A stretch of 48,005 nt of DNA, from NCBI GenBank assembly GCA_020161795.1, contig JAIUOR010000034.1, forward strand, positions 1 through 48,005, read 5' to 3'. Made by a program: the position numbers and the translations under genes. The notes under the pieces are model-generated. The model worked only from the letters and a program-made list of their open reading frames with translations, searched no databases and was not told the DNA's origin. The stretch's first letter is position 1, and each line of letters starts with the position of its first letter. The DNA is from Actinomycetota bacterium (GTDB taxonomy: Bacteria > Actinomycetota > Actinomycetes > Propionibacteriales > Propionibacteriaceae). Positions 26,826 to 34,889 of the stretch are shown here, one piece after another.

Positions 26826-26831
26826 TATGGT
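26826..26831 (+). promoter_or_regulatory. -10 box (TATGGT) of the histidine phosphatase gene
   Basis: TATGGT lies 6 bases before the ATG at 26838 with no ribosome binding site, the leaderless pattern. It lies in the 140-base gap divergent from mdh. Confidence 0.55.
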
Positions 26832-26837
26832 CGAGGT

Positions 26838-27461
26838 ATGCGCTTGATCCTGGTTCGTCACGGTCGTACCTCCTCCAATGTCGGTTTCCTGCTTGACACG
26901 CGCGAGCCCGGGGCCGATCTCGACGACCTCGGACGCCGGCAGGCCGAGCTGTTGGTCGAACGGCTCGCCGGCCACTCGATCGACGCGATCTTCGCCTCCA
27001 GCCTGGTCCGCACCCAGCAGACCGCCGCCCCCGTGGCGGCCGCCCGCGGGCTCGCCGTCCGGGTGCTGCCCGGGCTGCGTGAGGTGCCGGCGGGAGAGGA
27101 CGAGATGTCGTCGGACGCCACCCGCTACATCGGCTCGATGATCGCCTGGGGCCAGGGCGATCTGCGGGCGAAGGTGCCCGGCGGCGAGGACGCGCTGGAG
27201 TTCCTGGCCCGCTTCGATGCCGCCATCGACGAGGTGGTCGCCAGCGGGGTGGAGTCAGCGGTGGTGGTGAGCCATGGCGCAGCGCTGCGCACCTGGGCCT
27301 GGACGCGGGTGAAGGGCTTCGTCGAGGCACTGGGCGACGGCCATCTGGACAACACCGGCATCGTCGTCGCCGAGGGATCCATGGCCGAGGGCTGGCAACT
27401 GGTCCAGCTGGACGGCATCAAGAACCTCCACGGCTACGACATGGCCGACGCCGCGGGATAG
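26838..27461 (+). CDS. Histidine phosphatase family protein (phosphoglycerate mutase-like)
   Basis: The 207-residue protein begins [13 protein letters not shown], the RHG motif whose His takes the phosphate. [17 protein letters not shown] follows in the usual place, and [14 protein letters not shown] holds the second catalytic His near the C-terminus. The family includes cofactor-dependent phosphoglycerate mutases and many phosphatases of small molecules. The short length and lack of mutase insertions favour a phosphatase. The start at 26838 follows TATGGT; the longer reading lacks family similarity. No neighbour reveals the substrate. Confidence 0.88.
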   Translation: MRLILVRHGRTSSNVGFLLDTREPGADLDDLGRRQAELLVERLAGHSIDAIFASSLVRTQQTAAPVAAARGLAVRVLPGLREVPAGEDEMSSDATRYIGSMIAWGQGDLRAKVPGGEDALEFLARFDAAIDEVVASGVESAVVVSHGAALRTWAWTRVKGFVEALGDGHLDNTGIVVAEGSMAEGWQLVQLDGIKNLHGYDMADAAG

Positions 27462-27611
27462 GCCCGTGGCGGGAGGCGCTCGGCCGGCGTTTCCCTCGTA
27501 TGGCCCCGATGGATCGGCGCGTTGCGTCTGCCGTGGCCGATCGTGCGCCACCGCTGCGCTGCGGGGCGCGGATCCGGGGTTTCCGGGATTGCCGCAAATC
27601 GGCCTGCAACG

Positions 27612-27635
27612 AAACCGTTCGGAGTTGACTTGTCT
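27612..27635 (+). promoter_or_regulatory. Possible ECF-type promoter upstream of the SigE-family gene
   Basis: AAACC at 27612-27616 and GTCT at 27632-27635, 15 bases apart, resemble the AACC / GTCT elements used by some actinobacterial ECF sigma factors. If real, the sigma gene could activate itself. The match is short and could be chance. Confidence 0.3.
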
Positions 27636-27677
27636 CTGGGTGTGGAGGCAGATCGACTGAAGGGGGCCACGGCCGTG

Positions 27678-28175
27678 ATGACCGCGGACGACACGTCGTT
27701 CGTGGAGTTCGTGCGGTCCCGGGCCGACCGGTTCCTGGATCTCGCGTGGTTGGTGACCAGAGACGCCGAGGACGCTCGCGACGCGGTACAGGATGCGCTG
27801 GCCGGGCTGTATGCGCGGTGGGCGCTGCTACCCACCGGCGACGAGTTCGAGGCCTACGTCTACCGGACGGTGGTGAACTCCTGCCTCGGGGTGATCCGTC
27901 GCCGCCCGCGGTCGCTCCCGGTGGCGCAGCCCGAGGGTCTGCCGATGGCGCCGGTGGGCGCGGATCCGGCGCAGGCGGTAGCGGCCTCCGACGAGGTCTG
28001 GCGGTTGTGCGGCGCGCTGTCACCGGATCAGCGGACGGCGGTGGTGCTGCGGTTCTACCAGGACCTGAGCTTCGCCGAGATCGCCGCCGCGTTGGGATGC
28101 CGGGAATCGACGGCCCGCTCGCATGTGCACCGAGCTGTGCTGGCCTTGCGGGCGCAGGTGGAGGGACAACGATGA
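27678..28175 (+). CDS. SigE-family ECF RNA polymerase sigma factor
   Basis: This 165-residue ECF sigma factor has region 2 as FVEFVRSRADRFLDLAWLVTRDAEDARDAVQDALAGLYARW. Region 4 is LSPDQRTAVVLRFYQDLSFAEIAAALGCRESTARSHVHRAVLALR. The short form with FVRSRA at the front is typical of the actinobacterial SigE family. AAGGGGG lies about 14 bases before the ATG; a GTG one codon earlier is possible. Its stop overlaps the next start (ATGATGG), giving a coupled sigma-membrane protein pair like that at 4341-5584. Confidence 0.88.
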   Translation: MTADDTSFVEFVRSRADRFLDLAWLVTRDAEDARDAVQDALAGLYARWALLPTGDEFEAYVYRTVVNSCLGVIRRRPRSLPVAQPEGLPMAPVGADPAQAVAASDEVWRLCGALSPDQRTAVVLRFYQDLSFAEIAAALGCRESTARSHVHRAVLALRAQVEGQR

Positions 28176-29731
28176 TGGACGAGTACGAACGGATGCTCCG
28201 CGACGGGCTGCGGCAGGCGGTGGACCGGCGCCCACCGCTGGGCACGATCGATCCGGCCGAGCTGATGGCCCCTCGATCAACCGACGATGAGCCCATCGGG
28301 CTGGCCACGCCGGAGACGCCGAAGGCGCCGCTGGCACGGCGTCACCCCGGGGTGCGCTGGGCGATCGGAGTGGCGGCCGCTGCCGCCGCTGCCGCCCTGC
28401 TCCTGCTCGTCCCGGGCCTGCTGACTCCGAAGCCGATTCCGGCGACCCCCGTGGCCACCTCACCGCCGGCACCCGAGCCGGTCGAGCCTACGCCGACGAT
28501 CGAGCCAACCACCGAGCCCGAGCCGGAACCGGAGCCGGGAGTGGATCTCGCCGACCTCACGGTCAGCACGGCGGGCTGGAAGACCTTCTCGTCGCCGGAA
28601 TACCCGATCACCTTCATGTACCCACCGGACTGGGAACTCAGCTACTCGAAGCGAACCGCGGCGTTGGCGAAGGCTGAGCAGTTGACTCCGGCTGGCATCG
28701 TGGACGGCTGCGGTGTGGACGGCTGCGACGTCCATCTCCGGCCGCCCGGCCAGGGCGACGAGGGAACTCATGTGGTACTGATGCGCACCGGCTTCTACGG
28801 GGACGGGTTCAGTGGGCCCATCCCGGGGGCATGGTTGCTCGCGACCCTCCCCAACCTTCAGGTATGGACCTCGGCTGACCCGACGGTGGAACCCGTCGCC
28901 GCCACTGTGATGATGCGCTCCGCAGCCGGCTTCAGGGTCGGCGGACCGCCCAAGGACCTCGGTGCTCCCTACGACTACATGCTGAGCACCGCCGAGCTCG
29001 CCCCGGCCATAGCGGTGGGGGAGGCGAACCCGCTCGCCGAGCACCCCGAGGCCTCCTTCTCGTTCGAGGCCAACGGCGGGGTGCCGGAGGATCAGGTCAA
29101 TACCGTCGTGACGATTCTCACCAGTGTCCGCGAGAACCCCGACTTCAACCCCACCCAGCCCGCGCGGGACAAGTCGGGGAGACCGAAGTTCTGGATGCGC
29201 TCGATGGACGCCGCCCCGACCTCCGGCATCGACTCCGTCGACTCCAGTGGCTGGGAGACCCTCGAGGTTCCGGACGGCAACATCAGCCTGCGCGTGCCGC
29301 CGAAGTGGAAGGTCAGCACCCTGGCCGACGACGATGACGGAACCCGCTCCGGCATCACCCACATCGTCGCGCCCAGCGGCTACGTGATCGCGGTGCTGAC
29401 CAATGGGGAAGCGGAGTTCGGCTGCCAGAGCGTGACTGAGTGGAGGATTCCCGAACGGCTCGGCTACCTACCGGGTCTCACCGCCGCCGATGCCGATGGT
29501 GTGGAACGGACGGTCGACCTCTGGTGGCAGGACGCCACCTGGACTCCCGCCCAGGTGTGGCTCAGCGTCACCCGACCCACCGAAGGAAGCCTCCTCTGCT
29601 CGCAGAGCGTCATCGACTATGGCGGCCTGTATCCCGTCTACGTGGGCTCGGCCGACAACTCGAAGAACCCGACCCAGGCGGAGCTCGTCCAGGCCGCAGC
29701 GATCCTCACCAGCCTGGAGCGGCTGAGCTGA
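28172..29731 (+). CDS. Membrane-anchored extracytoplasmic protein coupled to the sigma factor
   Basis: The 519-residue protein has a cytoplasmic part (1-62) and one membrane helix at about 63-84 (WAIGVAAAAAAAALLLLV). A Pro/Glu/Thr linker at 86-124 follows, then a large outer region. That region seems to hold two related halves: one near WKTFSSPEYPITFMYPPDWELSYS and one near WETLEVPDGNISLRVPPKWKVSTL, each leading to a similar beta-rich stretch. The position suggests an anti-sigma or sensor role, but the cytoplasmic part has no recognised anti-sigma motif. The starting ATG could also be the next codon. Confidence 0.82.
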   Translation: MMDEYERMLRDGLRQAVDRRPPLGTIDPAELMAPRSTDDEPIGLATPETPKAPLARRHPGVRWAIGVAAAAAAAALLLLVPGLLTPKPIPATPVATSPPAPEPVEPTPTIEPTTEPEPEPEPGVDLADLTVSTAGWKTFSSPEYPITFMYPPDWELSYSKRTAALAKAEQLTPAGIVDGCGVDGCDVHLRPPGQGDEGTHVVLMRTGFYGDGFSGPIPGAWLLATLPNLQVWTSADPTVEPVAATVMMRSAAGFRVGGPPKDLGAPYDYMLSTAELAPAIAVGEANPLAEHPEASFSFEANGGVPEDQVNTVVTILTSVRENPDFNPTQPARDKSGRPKFWMRSMDAAPTSGIDSVDSSGWETLEVPDGNISLRVPPKWKVSTLADDDDGTRSGITHIVAPSGYVIAVLTNGEAEFGCQSVTEWRIPERLGYLPGLTAADADGVERTVDLWWQDATWTPAQVWLSVTRPTEGSLLCSQSVIDYGGLYPVYVGSADNSKNPTQAELVQAAAILTSLERLS

Positions 29732-29816
29732 GGGTTCTGCCCGATTGGCACGGCGTCCGGTCGCAGACGTGTGCGAACCGCCGACGGCCCGGTGGGCGGC
29801 GTGCGATCCTAGGGGC

Positions 29817-30101
29817 ATGGGCGACGATCTCGGGCCGTTGCTGCCGGCCGGCTGGGAGTGGATCGCGGTCAACCTGGCGGTCTTCCTGCTGCTGGTGGTG
29901 GCTGCGGTCATCACCGCGATCCTGCTGCATCGGAACCGGCGACGGGATGCCGTCGCGGAGCTGCCCCAGGGCGGCCGTCCGGCGATCGGCCCGGTATCCC
30001 TGGAGGCGCAGCTCAACGAGCTTGACGGGCTCCTCGCGCAGGGCCGGATCAGCGGGGACGAGTACACCGCGATGCGGTCGCGGATCCTCGACCTCCAGTA
30101 G
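29817..30101 (+). CDS. Small membrane protein with a SHOCT domain
   Basis: This 94-residue protein has one membrane helix at about residues 14-37 (AVNLAVFLLLVVAAVITAILL), a basic stop-transfer patch (HRNRRRD), and a C-terminal SHOCT domain (SLEAQLNELDGLLAQGRISGDEYTAMRSRIL). It is a second SHOCT protein in the window, unlike the soluble one at 1796. Its role is unknown. The ATG at 29817 has AGGGG close before it; a longer ORF start at 29745 is less likely because it precedes the helix with a non-family-like sequence. Confidence 0.8.
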   Translation: MGDDLGPLLPAGWEWIAVNLAVFLLLVVAAVITAILLHRNRRRDAVAELPQGGRPAIGPVSLEAQLNELDGLLAQGRISGDEYTAMRSRILDLQ

Positions 30102-30273
30102 GCGCCCAGCATTCCGGTGTCTTGCGAACCGCCTCGGGGAGTGCTTCGCTACCCGCCGGCTCGGGTGTGGTAGCGGGCGCGTCGGCGTGGTCGTTGGTGG
30201 GCATGCGGCGTGGCACTCCGGCGGGAACGGGTTCGCCGGTGTTCGCCATGACTCCGGCGAGCCGCGGCCCGAG
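30102..30273. other. Intergenic stretch with no confident gene
   Basis: This gap separates the SHOCT gene from the end of the methyltransferase gene. A minus-strand ORF from 30249 to 30049 (66 codons, starting 25 bases after the methyltransferase stop) overlaps the SHOCT gene, has mixed third-position bases and matches nothing I recognise. I do not call it. No convincing terminator is seen. Confidence 0.4.
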
Positions 30274-31035
30274 CTACGGGGCGACCCCCCGGGAGACCCA
30301 CGCGGTCGCGGCGACCTCGATCGGGCCGGAGCCGACGAGATCGAGGGCGCACCGCCGGACGGCCGAGACCCCATCGGCGTCGAGGCCCTCAAGCCGGTCC
30401 GCCGCTGATCCCACGCCGAGTGTGTGCGTCTCCCACCATTCGTCGAACGTCGTGTAGCTGGCATCCACGGTCAACTCCGACTCGGCCACGGCGAGGCAGC
30501 CGGCCGCCGAGAGCAGGGCGGACAGGTCGCCGCGACGGGTACCGACGCGGAGCGGCCGATTGCCCGGCCCGCGCACGTCCCGCACCGCCCGCAGGAATGC
30601 TGCGTGCGGCGCACGATCGTTCTCGAAGTCCCAGACGCAGGCGGCGACGATGCCGCCGGGGGAGGTGACTCGCGTCATCTCGGCAACGCCGCTCGCGGGG
30701 TCCTGCAGGAAATGCACCACGAGTTCGGCCAAGGCGATGTCGAACTCGGCGTCGGCGAACGGCAGTCGCTCGGCGGCGCCAACCCGGACGTCGACCCCCG
30801 GGCAGCGGTCGTGCGCGACAGCCGCAAACGTGGGCGAGGGATCCACCGCGCAGACCGCCGCTGCACCGAGACGCTCCGCCAGGACGGTCGTCAGCGCCCC
30901 CGGGCCGCAGCCCACGTCAAGCGCGCGAGCCGGCGCGACGACGCCCACCCACTCGGCGAACCTCGCTGCGAGCGGGACGGAGAAGCGCCCCATGAACCGG
31001 TCGTAGTCGGTCGCCGACATCCGTTCGAACGCCAC
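30274..31035 (-). CDS. Class I SAM-dependent methyltransferase
   Basis: The 253-residue protein has motif I as ALDVGCGPGALTTVLAERLG, the acidic post-I residue in VCAVDPSPTF, and AAERLPFADAEFDIALAELVVHFL as motifs II-III. This is the UbiE/Methyltransf_11 pattern. It acts on a small molecule that cannot be named from sequence. The GTG start is set by TATCCT 6 bases upstream. An ATG five codons later is possible. It lies between unrelated genes. Confidence 0.87.
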   Translation of the reverse strand: MAFERMSATDYDRFMGRFSVPLAARFAEWVGVVAPARALDVGCGPGALTTVLAERLGAAAVCAVDPSPTFAAVAHDRCPGVDVRVGAAERLPFADAEFDIALAELVVHFLQDPASGVAEMTRVTSPGGIVAACVWDFENDRAPHAAFLRAVRDVRGPGNRPLRVGTRRGDLSALLSAAGCLAVAESELTVDASYTTFDEWWETHTLGVGSAADRLEGLDADGVSAVRRCALDLVGSGPIEVAATAWVSRGVAP

Positions 31036-31041
31036 GCCCCG

Positions 31042-31047
31042 AGGATA
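31042..31047 (-). promoter_or_regulatory. -10 box (TATCCT) of the methyltransferase gene
   Basis: On the minus strand TATCCT is followed by 6 bases and the GTG at 31035, with no Shine-Dalgarno sequence. Confidence 0.5.
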
Positions 31048-31101
31048 GTGCGCTCGTCTGACCCGTCACGCGAGCCTGCCGAACCGTGCGCGCTCGGCGG
31101 C

Positions 31102-32034
31102 TCAGCGGAAGATGACGGTGCGGCCACCGTCCTGCAACACCCGATGCTCGCTGAACAGCCGCACCGCCTCGGTGAGTGTCCGGGCCTCCTGCTCCTGGCC
31201 GATCGCGACCAACTGCGGGACGTCCATGGCGTGATCCACCCGGCGGACGTTCTGCTCGATGATCGGGCCCTCGTCCAACTCTGAGGTGACGAAGTGGGCG
31301 GTGGCGCCGATCAGCTTCACGCCGCGGGAGTGGGCCTGGCGGTACGGGTTGGCGCCCTTGAAGCCCGGCAGGAAGGAGTGGTGGATGTTGATCGCCCGGC
31401 CTTCGAGTTCGTGGCACAGCTCGGGGGAGAGGATCTGCATGTAGCGCGCCAGCACCACCAGTTCGATGTCGTACTCGGCGACCGCGTCCAGGATGCGGCG
31501 TTCCGCGTCGGCCTTGGTCTCGGGGGTGACGACCAGTTGTTCGAAGGGTACGGCGTAGAAGGTAGCCAGGCTCTCCAGGTCGGGGTGATTGGCCAGGATC
31601 AGCGGGATCTGGATCGGCAGGTAGCCCGACCGGGTGCGGAACAGCAGGTCGTTGAGGCAGTGCCCGACCTTGGAGGCCAGCACCAGGGTGCGGCGGCGGC
31701 GTCCGACGTAGTCGAGGTTCCATTCCGCCGACAGCGACTCGGCGATGGACGCGAACCGCTCCTCGAAGATCGACCGGTCGAACCCCAACTGTTGCTCGCT
31801 TCGCTCGTCAAGACCGTCAATCGGCTCGGCCGAGCGAGCAAGCTCGCTGGGCGCTCGCCTCAATCCGGTCTGCACCTGCACCCGCATGAAGAAGCGGCCC
31901 GACTCGGTGGAGGTGAACTGCTGCAGCTCGGTGATATTGCCCTGGGCCTCGACGATCGCACCCGTCACGGCATGGACGATCCCGGGCTGGTCGGGGCAGG
32001 TCAGCGTCAGCAGCCAATGGGTGGAGTCGATCAC
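31102..32034 (-). CDS. purU: Formyltetrahydrofolate deformylase
   Basis: PurU hydrolyses 10-formyl-THF to formate and THF, feeding formate to purine synthesis. The 310-residue protein has an N-terminal ACT-like domain (LLTLTCPDQPGIVHAVTGAI, QQFTSTESGRFFMRVQV). A formyltransferase-fold domain follows, with NIHHSFLPGFKGANPYRQA and TSELDEGPIIEQ holding the catalytic His and Asp. The E. coli enzyme has 280 residues; much of the extra length is a block at about residues 58-84 (RRAPSELARSAEPIDG and the following DERSEQQLG). The DNA encoding it is palindromic and looks like an in-frame repeat insertion. TAACCT lies 8 bases before the GTG. The reading frame is intact. Confidence 0.93.
   Translation of the reverse strand: MIDSTHWLLTLTCPDQPGIVHAVTGAIVEAQGNITELQQFTSTESGRFFMRVQVQTGLRRAPSELARSAEPIDGLDERSEQQLGFDRSIFEERFASIAESLSAEWNLDYVGRRRRTLVLASKVGHCLNDLLFRTRSGYLPIQIPLILANHPDLESLATFYAVPFEQLVVTPETKADAERRILDAVAEYDIELVVLARYMQILSPELCHELEGRAINIHHSFLPGFKGANPYRQAHSRGVKLIGATAHFVTSELDEGPIIEQNVRRVDHAMDVPQLVAIGQEQEARTLTEAVRLFSEHRVLQDGGRTVIFR
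31783..31863. repeat. Palindromic element inserted in frame in purU
   Basis: The stretch contains TTGCTCGCTTCGCTCG at its left (31792-31807), the perfect palindrome GCTCGGCCGAGC at 31824-31835, and AGCGAGC/GCTCGCT around AA at 31833-31848. Left TTGCTCGC also complements GCGAGCAA at 31834-31841. It encodes about 27 residues absent from the E. coli protein at this point. Exact ends are uncertain. Confidence 0.65.
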
Positions 32035-32042
32035 GAGGTAAC

Positions 32043-32048
32043 AGGTTA
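32043..32048 (-). promoter_or_regulatory. -10 box (TAACCT) of purU
   Basis: TAACCT on the minus strand is 8 bases before the GTG at 32034; it lies in the 77-base gap divergent from icd. Confidence 0.45.
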
Positions 32049-32071
32049 CCGGGGGAACCGTCCGCGGTTGG

Positions 32072-32077
32072 TATCTT
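32072..32077 (+). promoter_or_regulatory. -10 box (TATCTT) of icd
   Basis: TATCTT lies 34 bases before the icd ATG, leaving a short leader with AAGGAG as ribosome binding site. A clear -35 is not seen. Confidence 0.45.
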
Positions 32078-32111
32078 GAGCCCCACGGACCGCGGCTGAA
32101 GGAGCACACCG

Positions 32112-33329
32112 ATGGCGAAGATCAAGGTGCAGGGCACTGTTGTCGAACTCGATGGCGACGAGATGACCCGGATCATGTGGCAGTTCATCAAGGATCGCCT
32201 GATCCATCCGTACCTGGACGTGAACCTGGACTACTACGACCTCGGCATCGAGCACCGCGACGCGACCGACGACCAGGTGACCATCGACGCAGCCAACGCG
32301 ATCAAGCGGGAGGGCGTCGGCGTCAAGTGCGCCACGATCACCCCCGACGAGGCCCGCGTCGAGGAGTTCGGCCTGAAGAAGATGTGGGTCTCCCCGAACG
32401 GCACCATCCGCAACATTCTGGGCGGGGTCGTGTTCCGCGAGCCGATCATCATCTCCAACATCCCGCGACTGGTGCCCGGCTGGACCAAGCCGATCGTGAT
32501 CGGCCGTCACGCCCATGGCGACCAGTACAAGGCCACCAACTTCAAGGTGCCCGGCTCCGGTCAGCTCACCATCACCTTCACCCCGGCGGACGGCTCCGAG
32601 CCGATCCAGCACGTGGTCGCCAACTACGGCGACGACGGCGGCGTGGCGATGGGCATGTACAACTTCAACGACTCCATCCGCGACTTCGCCCGGGCCTCCT
32701 TCAGCTACGGCCTGATGCGCGACTACCCGGTCTACCTCTCCACCAAGAACACCATCCTGAAGGCCTACGACGGCGCCTTCAAGGACATCTTCGCCGAGGT
32801 CTTCGAGACCGAGTTCGCCGCCGAGTTCGCCGCTCGTGGGCTGACCTACGAGCACCGGCTGATCGACGACATGGTGGCCTCGGCGATGAAGTGGGAGGGC
32901 GGCTACGTCTGGGCCTGCAAGAACTACGACGGCGACGTCCAGTCCGACACCGTCGCGCAGGGCTTCGGCTCGCTCGGCCTGATGACCTCCGTCCTGATGA
33001 CCCCGGACGGCAGGACCGTCGAGGCCGAGGCCGCCCACGGCACCGTCACCCGGCACTACCGGCTGCACCAGCAGGGCAAGCCCACCTCGACCAACCCGAT
33101 CGCCTCGATCTTCGCCTGGACGGGCGGGCTGAAGCACCGCGGCAAGCTGGACGGCACCCCCGAGGTCACCGGCTTCGCCGAGACCCTGGAGCGGATCTGC
33201 GTCGAGACCGTCGAGAGCGGCAAGATGACCAAGGACCTGGCCCTACTGGTCGGTCCCGACCAGCCCTTCCTCACCACCGAGGAGTTCCTGGCCGCCCTGG
33301 ACGAGAACCTCGCAGCCGAGCTCGCCTGA
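32112..33329 (+). CDS. icd: Isocitrate dehydrogenase (NADP-dependent, homodimeric eukaryote-like type)
   Basis: This enzyme converts isocitrate to 2-oxoglutarate with NADP. The 405-residue protein begins [19 protein letters not shown] and has [26 protein letters not shown] for substrate binding. [31 protein letters not shown] carries metal-binding aspartates, and [14 protein letters not shown] leads the cofactor loop. This is the type II form shared with mitochondria, distinct from both E. coli Icd and the monomeric enzyme of some actinobacteria. AAGGAG lies 8 bases before the ATG. Confidence 0.96.
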   Translation: MAKIKVQGTVVELDGDEMTRIMWQFIKDRLIHPYLDVNLDYYDLGIEHRDATDDQVTIDAANAIKREGVGVKCATITPDEARVEEFGLKKMWVSPNGTIRNILGGVVFREPIIISNIPRLVPGWTKPIVIGRHAHGDQYKATNFKVPGSGQLTITFTPADGSEPIQHVVANYGDDGGVAMGMYNFNDSIRDFARASFSYGLMRDYPVYLSTKNTILKAYDGAFKDIFAEVFETEFAAEFAARGLTYEHRLIDDMVASAMKWEGGYVWACKNYDGDVQSDTVAQGFGSLGLMTSVLMTPDGRTVEAEAAHGTVTRHYRLHQQGKPTSTNPIASIFAWTGGLKHRGKLDGTPEVTGFAETLERICVETVESGKMTKDLALLVGPDQPFLTTEEFLAALDENLAAELA

Positions 33330-33448
33330 GGGGCCACCGGGAACCGTCCCTTCGTCCTCGCTCGGCACAGCATCGGTCAGCGCATCCTTAAGCGGATCGC
33401 AAGATTCGGCGCTCCTCCTGCTTAACACCGCTGCGGTGGGGTGTGGGC

Positions 33449-34123
33449 ATGACCTCCTTCGCGCGCCCCGCGGCTCGACCGTGGGCCAGACCCGTCCGCG
33501 TGGTGATCCTGCTGGCGTCCGCCGCGGTCGCCTTCCTGTTATGGCTGCAAGCGGGCGGCATGGCGGCCCTGGCCGACTGGAGCCAGAGCGAGTCGGACGG
33601 CCCGCTGCTGGTGAACGCGGAGCATGCGCTGCCGCACGACTTCGAGGAACCGGAGTTGGTCGGTCTCGCCGGGAAGGTGGCGGTCGCCGACCGGGATGTC
33701 TCGGTCTCGGTCGAGATCGAGAAGCCCCTGCTCAAGCTGTTCAAGGCAGCCCGCAAGGCGGGGCTGAAGAACCTCTACGTGGCCAGCGGCTACCGCACCG
33801 CCCACGAGCAGCAGCAGTTGTGGGACGACTCCGCCGACAGGTCCTACGTGCAGCCGCCCGGCCACAGTGAGCACCAGACCGGGCTGGCGGTCGATCTGGC
33901 GGATCTCAAGGTCGGTGCCAAGGGTTTCGGGGCGACCAAGGCTGGCAAGTGGCTGGCCCGCAACTCCTGGAAGTACGGCTTCATCCTGCGCTACCCGGCC
34001 GGGAAGGAGGAGCTCACCGGCATCTCCTACGAGCCCTGGCACTTCCGCTACGTGGGACGCGAGGTGGCCGAACACTGCCACGACAACGATTGGGTGCTGG
34101 AAGAGTATGTGGCCGCTCTTTGA
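33449..34123 (+). CDS. VanY-like D-alanyl-D-alanine carboxypeptidase
   Basis: This 224-residue protein has an N-terminal membrane anchor (about 17-35) and a zinc peptidase domain of the VanY/DacB type. Its parts are VASGYRTAHEQQQLW, then GHSEHQTGLAVDLAD with zinc-binding His and Asp, and SYEPWHFRYVG with the third ligand. Such enzymes trim the terminal D-Ala from peptidoglycan stem peptides outside the membrane. A GTG two codons earlier (33443) is an alternative start. It lies just upstream of a VanR/VanS-like pair, so envelope stress control is likely but unproven. Confidence 0.88.
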   Translation: MTSFARPAARPWARPVRVVILLASAAVAFLLWLQAGGMAALADWSQSESDGPLLVNAEHALPHDFEEPELVGLAGKVAVADRDVSVSVEIEKPLLKLFKAARKAGLKNLYVASGYRTAHEQQQLWDDSADRSYVQPPGHSEHQTGLAVDLADLKVGAKGFGATKAGKWLARNSWKYGFILRYPAGKEELTGISYEPWHFRYVGREVAEHCHDNDWVLEEYVAAL

Positions 34124-34178
34124 ACCCCTGTCAGACCGGCATGATGGGTACCGAACCACCACGCGGGAGCGGAGGCCC

Positions 34179-34889
34179 ATGCGTCCGGCAACTGAACACA
34201 CCATCCTGATCTGCGACGACGATCCGGACATCCTGGCCGCCCTGCGGATCTACCTGACCGGCGAGGGCTACCAGGTGGTCTCGGCGACCGACGGGGCAGA
34301 GGCGGTCCGGCTGGTGGCCGAGAGCGAGGTCCAGCTCGTGCTGCTGGACGTCATGATGCCCGGCCTGGACGGCATCGGCGCCGCGGCACGGATCCGGCAG
34401 GCCTCAAACGTCCCGATCATCTTCCTCTCCGCCAAGGGCGAGGAGGCCGACCGGGTGCTCGGGCTGCACGCCGGCGGCGACGACTACATCGTCAAGCCGT
34501 TCTCGCCCGGGGAACTGTTCGCCCGGGTCCGCTCCGCGCTGCGCCGCTACACCCAGCTCGGCGGGATGCCCGCCGCGGAGGATGCGGTCTGGCGCACCGG
34601 CGGCCTGGAAGTGGACGACCATCGCAAGCTGGTGCGGGTGGACGGCGCCGAGGTGAGCCTGACAGCGCTCGAGTTCGGCATCCTGCGGCACCTGATCGCA
34701 AGCCTGGACAGGGTGTACTCCTCAGCGCAGATCTATGAGGCGGTCTGGGCCGAGCCGGCCTTCGACCCGGGACGGACGGTGGCCGTCCACGTCCGCCACA
34801 TCCGGGAGAAGATCGAGACCGACCCGCGGAACCCGCGGTACCTCAAGGTCGTCTACGGCCTGGGCTACAAGGTGGTGTCGCTGCCATGA
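34179..34889 (+). CDS. OmpR/VanR-family response regulator
   Basis: The 236-residue protein has a receiver domain with the acidic pocket DDD at 13-15, phosphorylated D57 (LLDVMMPGLDG) and the conserved Lys in DDYIVKPFSPGELFARV. A winged-helix DNA-binding domain follows (LTALEFGILRHLIASLDRVYSSAQIYEAVW, VAVHVRHIREKIE). SNVPIIFLSAKGEEADRVLGLHAGGDDYI resembles Firmicutes VanR proteins. Its stop overlaps the kinase start (ATGA). GGAGCGGAGGCCC supplies a ribosome binding site for the ATG. Targets probably include the upstream carboxypeptidase gene (inference). Confidence 0.92.
   Translation: MRPATEHTILICDDDPDILAALRIYLTGEGYQVVSATDGAEAVRLVAESEVQLVLLDVMMPGLDGIGAAARIRQASNVPIIFLSAKGEEADRVLGLHAGGDDYIVKPFSPGELFARVRSALRRYTQLGGMPAAEDAVWRTGGLEVDDHRKLVRVDGAEVSLTALEFGILRHLIASLDRVYSSAQIYEAVWAEPAFDPGRTVAVHVRHIREKIETDPRNPRYLKVVYGLGYKVVSLP

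Noticed and set aside
30049-30249. 66-codon minus-strand ORF after the methyltransferase
   Set aside because: It overlaps the SHOCT gene, has no ribosome binding site and matches nothing; the evidence is too weak for a call.
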